A stretch of 6,682 bases of DNA, from the NCBI GenBank assembly GCA_027318945.1, contig DAHVOF010000001.1, positions 1 through 6,682 on the forward strand, read 5' to 3'. Position numbers and translations under genes: made by a program. Under the pieces are notes generated by a model. It saw only the letters and a list, made by a program, of their open reading frames with translations, was not told where the DNA came from and did no database searches. The DNA is from Actinomycetota bacterium (GTDB taxonomy: Bacteria > Actinomycetota > Acidimicrobiia > Acidimicrobiales > Acidimicrobiaceae). This document shows positions 5,932 to 6,682 of the stretch, piece after piece (the stretch's first letter is position 1; each line of letters opens with the position of its first letter).

Positions 5932-6682
5932 TTATGCGCCGTACGAGTAGAAACCCGATCCGCTCTTTCTGCCGAGCTTGCGAGCCGCGACCATCCTTTT
6001 AAGCAAAGGAGCTGGCGAGAAGCTTGGATCACCGAATTCCCCGTGCAGTGAATTGAGAATTGACAGTGCTGTGTCCAACCCAACCATGTCTAGTAGCGCA
6101 AACGGGCCCATGGGGAAGCCGCACGCGCCCTTCATGGCATTGTCGATGCCCTCCTTGGTGCCGACGTGCTGCTCCAGCATTTTGACCGCATTGTTCAGAT
6201 AAGGGAAGAGCAGGGCATTGACAATGAATCCCGCCCGGTCCTGCACTTCGACCGGCTCTTTGCCACAGGAGATGGCAAAGCGGGTTGCCTTCAAGATCGT
6301 GTCGTCAGAAGTCAGCAGAGTTCTGACAATCTCGACGAGCTTCATCAGGGGCGCCGGATTGAAAAAATGGATCCCGCAGATCTTGTCGGGCCTGTTTGTC
6401 GCCGCGGCAAGTTCGGTAATAGGGAGCGTTGATGTGTTGGAGGCGATGATGGCCGATGGTTTGCACACGTTGTCAAGGTCGCTGATAATTCGGGATTTGA
6501 TCGAAAAGTCTTCTATCACAGTCTCGACAACCATGTCGCATCCAGCCAGATCTGAGATCTCGCTTGTTGCTGTGAGCCTCTCGATCTGCTCCTCGACGAG
6601 GGCTGGAGTCGCCTTGCCTCGCTCCATATTCCTGTTGAGCGAGTTTTGGACGGCTTCTGCCATTGCACGGGCGCTGTCCGCG
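5932..6682 (-). CDS. 3-hydroxybutyryl-CoA dehydrogenase, N-terminus beyond window
   Basis: This NAD(P)-dependent enzyme interconverts acetoacetyl-CoA and 3-hydroxybutyryl-CoA and belongs to the Hbd/PaaH/FadB2 family. The window holds 249 C-terminal residues. The frame is open to the right edge (first full codon ends at 6681), and roughly 35-40 residues with the GxGxxG nucleotide motif are missing, so the first internal Met at 6663 is not the start. Visible motifs, counted from the edge, are CDMVVETVIED (48-58), IIASNTSTLPIT (78-89), GIHFFNPAPLMKLVEIV (103-119), DRAGFIVNALLFPYLNNAV (148-166), GFPMGPFALLDMVGLD (188-203) and the terminal KLGRKSGSGFYSYG. Catalytic residues Ser81, His105, Glu117 and Asn155 are all present. 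The long conserved 'NALLFPYLNNAV' phrase is typical of actinobacterial members. It lies upstream of the mutase on the same strand but 306 bases away, so co-transcription is possible but unproven. Together they suggest the ethylmalonyl-CoA pathway; fatty-acid or polyhydroxybutyrate metabolism is an alternative role. Confidence 0.93.
   Translation of the reverse strand, partial: ADSARAMAEAVQNSLNRNMERGKATPALVEEQIERLTATSEISDLAGCDMVVETVIEDFSIKSRIISDLDNVCKPSAIIASNTSTLPITELAAATNRPDKICGIHFFNPAPLMKLVEIVRTLLTSDDTILKATRFAISCGKEPVEVQDRAGFIVNALLFPYLNNAVKMLEQHVGTKEGIDNAMKGACGFPMGPFALLDMVGLDTALSILNSLHGEFGDPSFSPAPLLKRMVAARKLGRKSGSGFYSYGA

Noticed and set aside
5812..6051. A plus-strand frame (79 codons, GTG start) between the mutase and the dehydrogenase
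   Set aside because: More than half lies antisense to the dehydrogenase, no Shine-Dalgarno fits and no family is recognisable.

Overview
The window looks like chromosomal sequence from a moderately G+C bacterium, most likely an actinobacterium. The pointers are the actinobacterial type of acyl-CoA carboxylase beta chain (C-terminus RTKREELPRRKHGN...), the MeaA-type single-chain mutase, the FadB2-like 3-hydroxyacyl-CoA dehydrogenase (GFIVNALLFPYLNNAV), and two start codons without a Shine-Dalgarno but with close TANNNT hexamers, as in leaderless transcripts. Class-level placement (an Acidimicrobiia-like lineage) is only a guess. No mobile elements, CRISPR arrays, tRNA or rRNA genes were seen.

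Layout, left to right. Bases 2-271 (+) are the 3' end of a gene for a probable DUF3298/RsiV-like secreted or envelope protein. After a ~100-base AT-rich spacer comes bioY (+, 380-976), a biotin-uptake S component, closed by a clear intrinsic terminator at 1000-1025. Convergent to it is aat (-, 1040-1798), leucyl/phenylalanyl-tRNA-protein transferase of the N-degron pathway. A compact 49-base divergent spacer separates aat from pccB (+, 1848-3407), the carboxyltransferase subunit of an acyl-CoA/propionyl-CoA carboxylase. A 63-residue protein gene (+, 3422-3613) follows with its own Shine-Dalgarno and resembles small accessory subunits of biotin-dependent carboxylases. Convergent to that, 14 bases away, is a cobalamin-dependent mutase of the ethylmalonyl-CoA mutase type (-, 3628-5625 by my start). 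It is preceded by a ~300-base leader with RNA-like structure. The window ends inside a 3-hydroxybutyryl-CoA dehydrogenase gene (-, 5932-6682, 5' end missing).

How the genes may work together: BioY imports biotin, the cofactor of the carboxylase to which PccB belongs. PccB carboxylates propionyl-CoA or a related short acyl-CoA. Hbd and ethylmalonyl-CoA mutase are steps of the ethylmalonyl-CoA pathway, where acetyl-CoA units pass through 3-hydroxybutyryl-, crotonyl-, ethylmalonyl- and methylsuccinyl-CoA and eventually yield glyoxylate plus propionyl-CoA. The propionyl-CoA then needs a propionyl-CoA carboxylase. The window therefore reads as a C4/C3 acyl-CoA carbon-assimilation neighbourhood with aat inserted. 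Crotonyl-CoA carboxylase/reductase, the biotin-carboxylase/BCCP alpha chain, an epimerase and a MeaB-type chaperone are not in the window, so the pathway is inferred, not demonstrated.

The points most worth a second look are the structured leader and possible ribosome-site sequestration upstream of the mutase, the small gene after pccB, and a hydrophobic residue at the known substrate-specificity position of PccB. No clearly novel system is evident.
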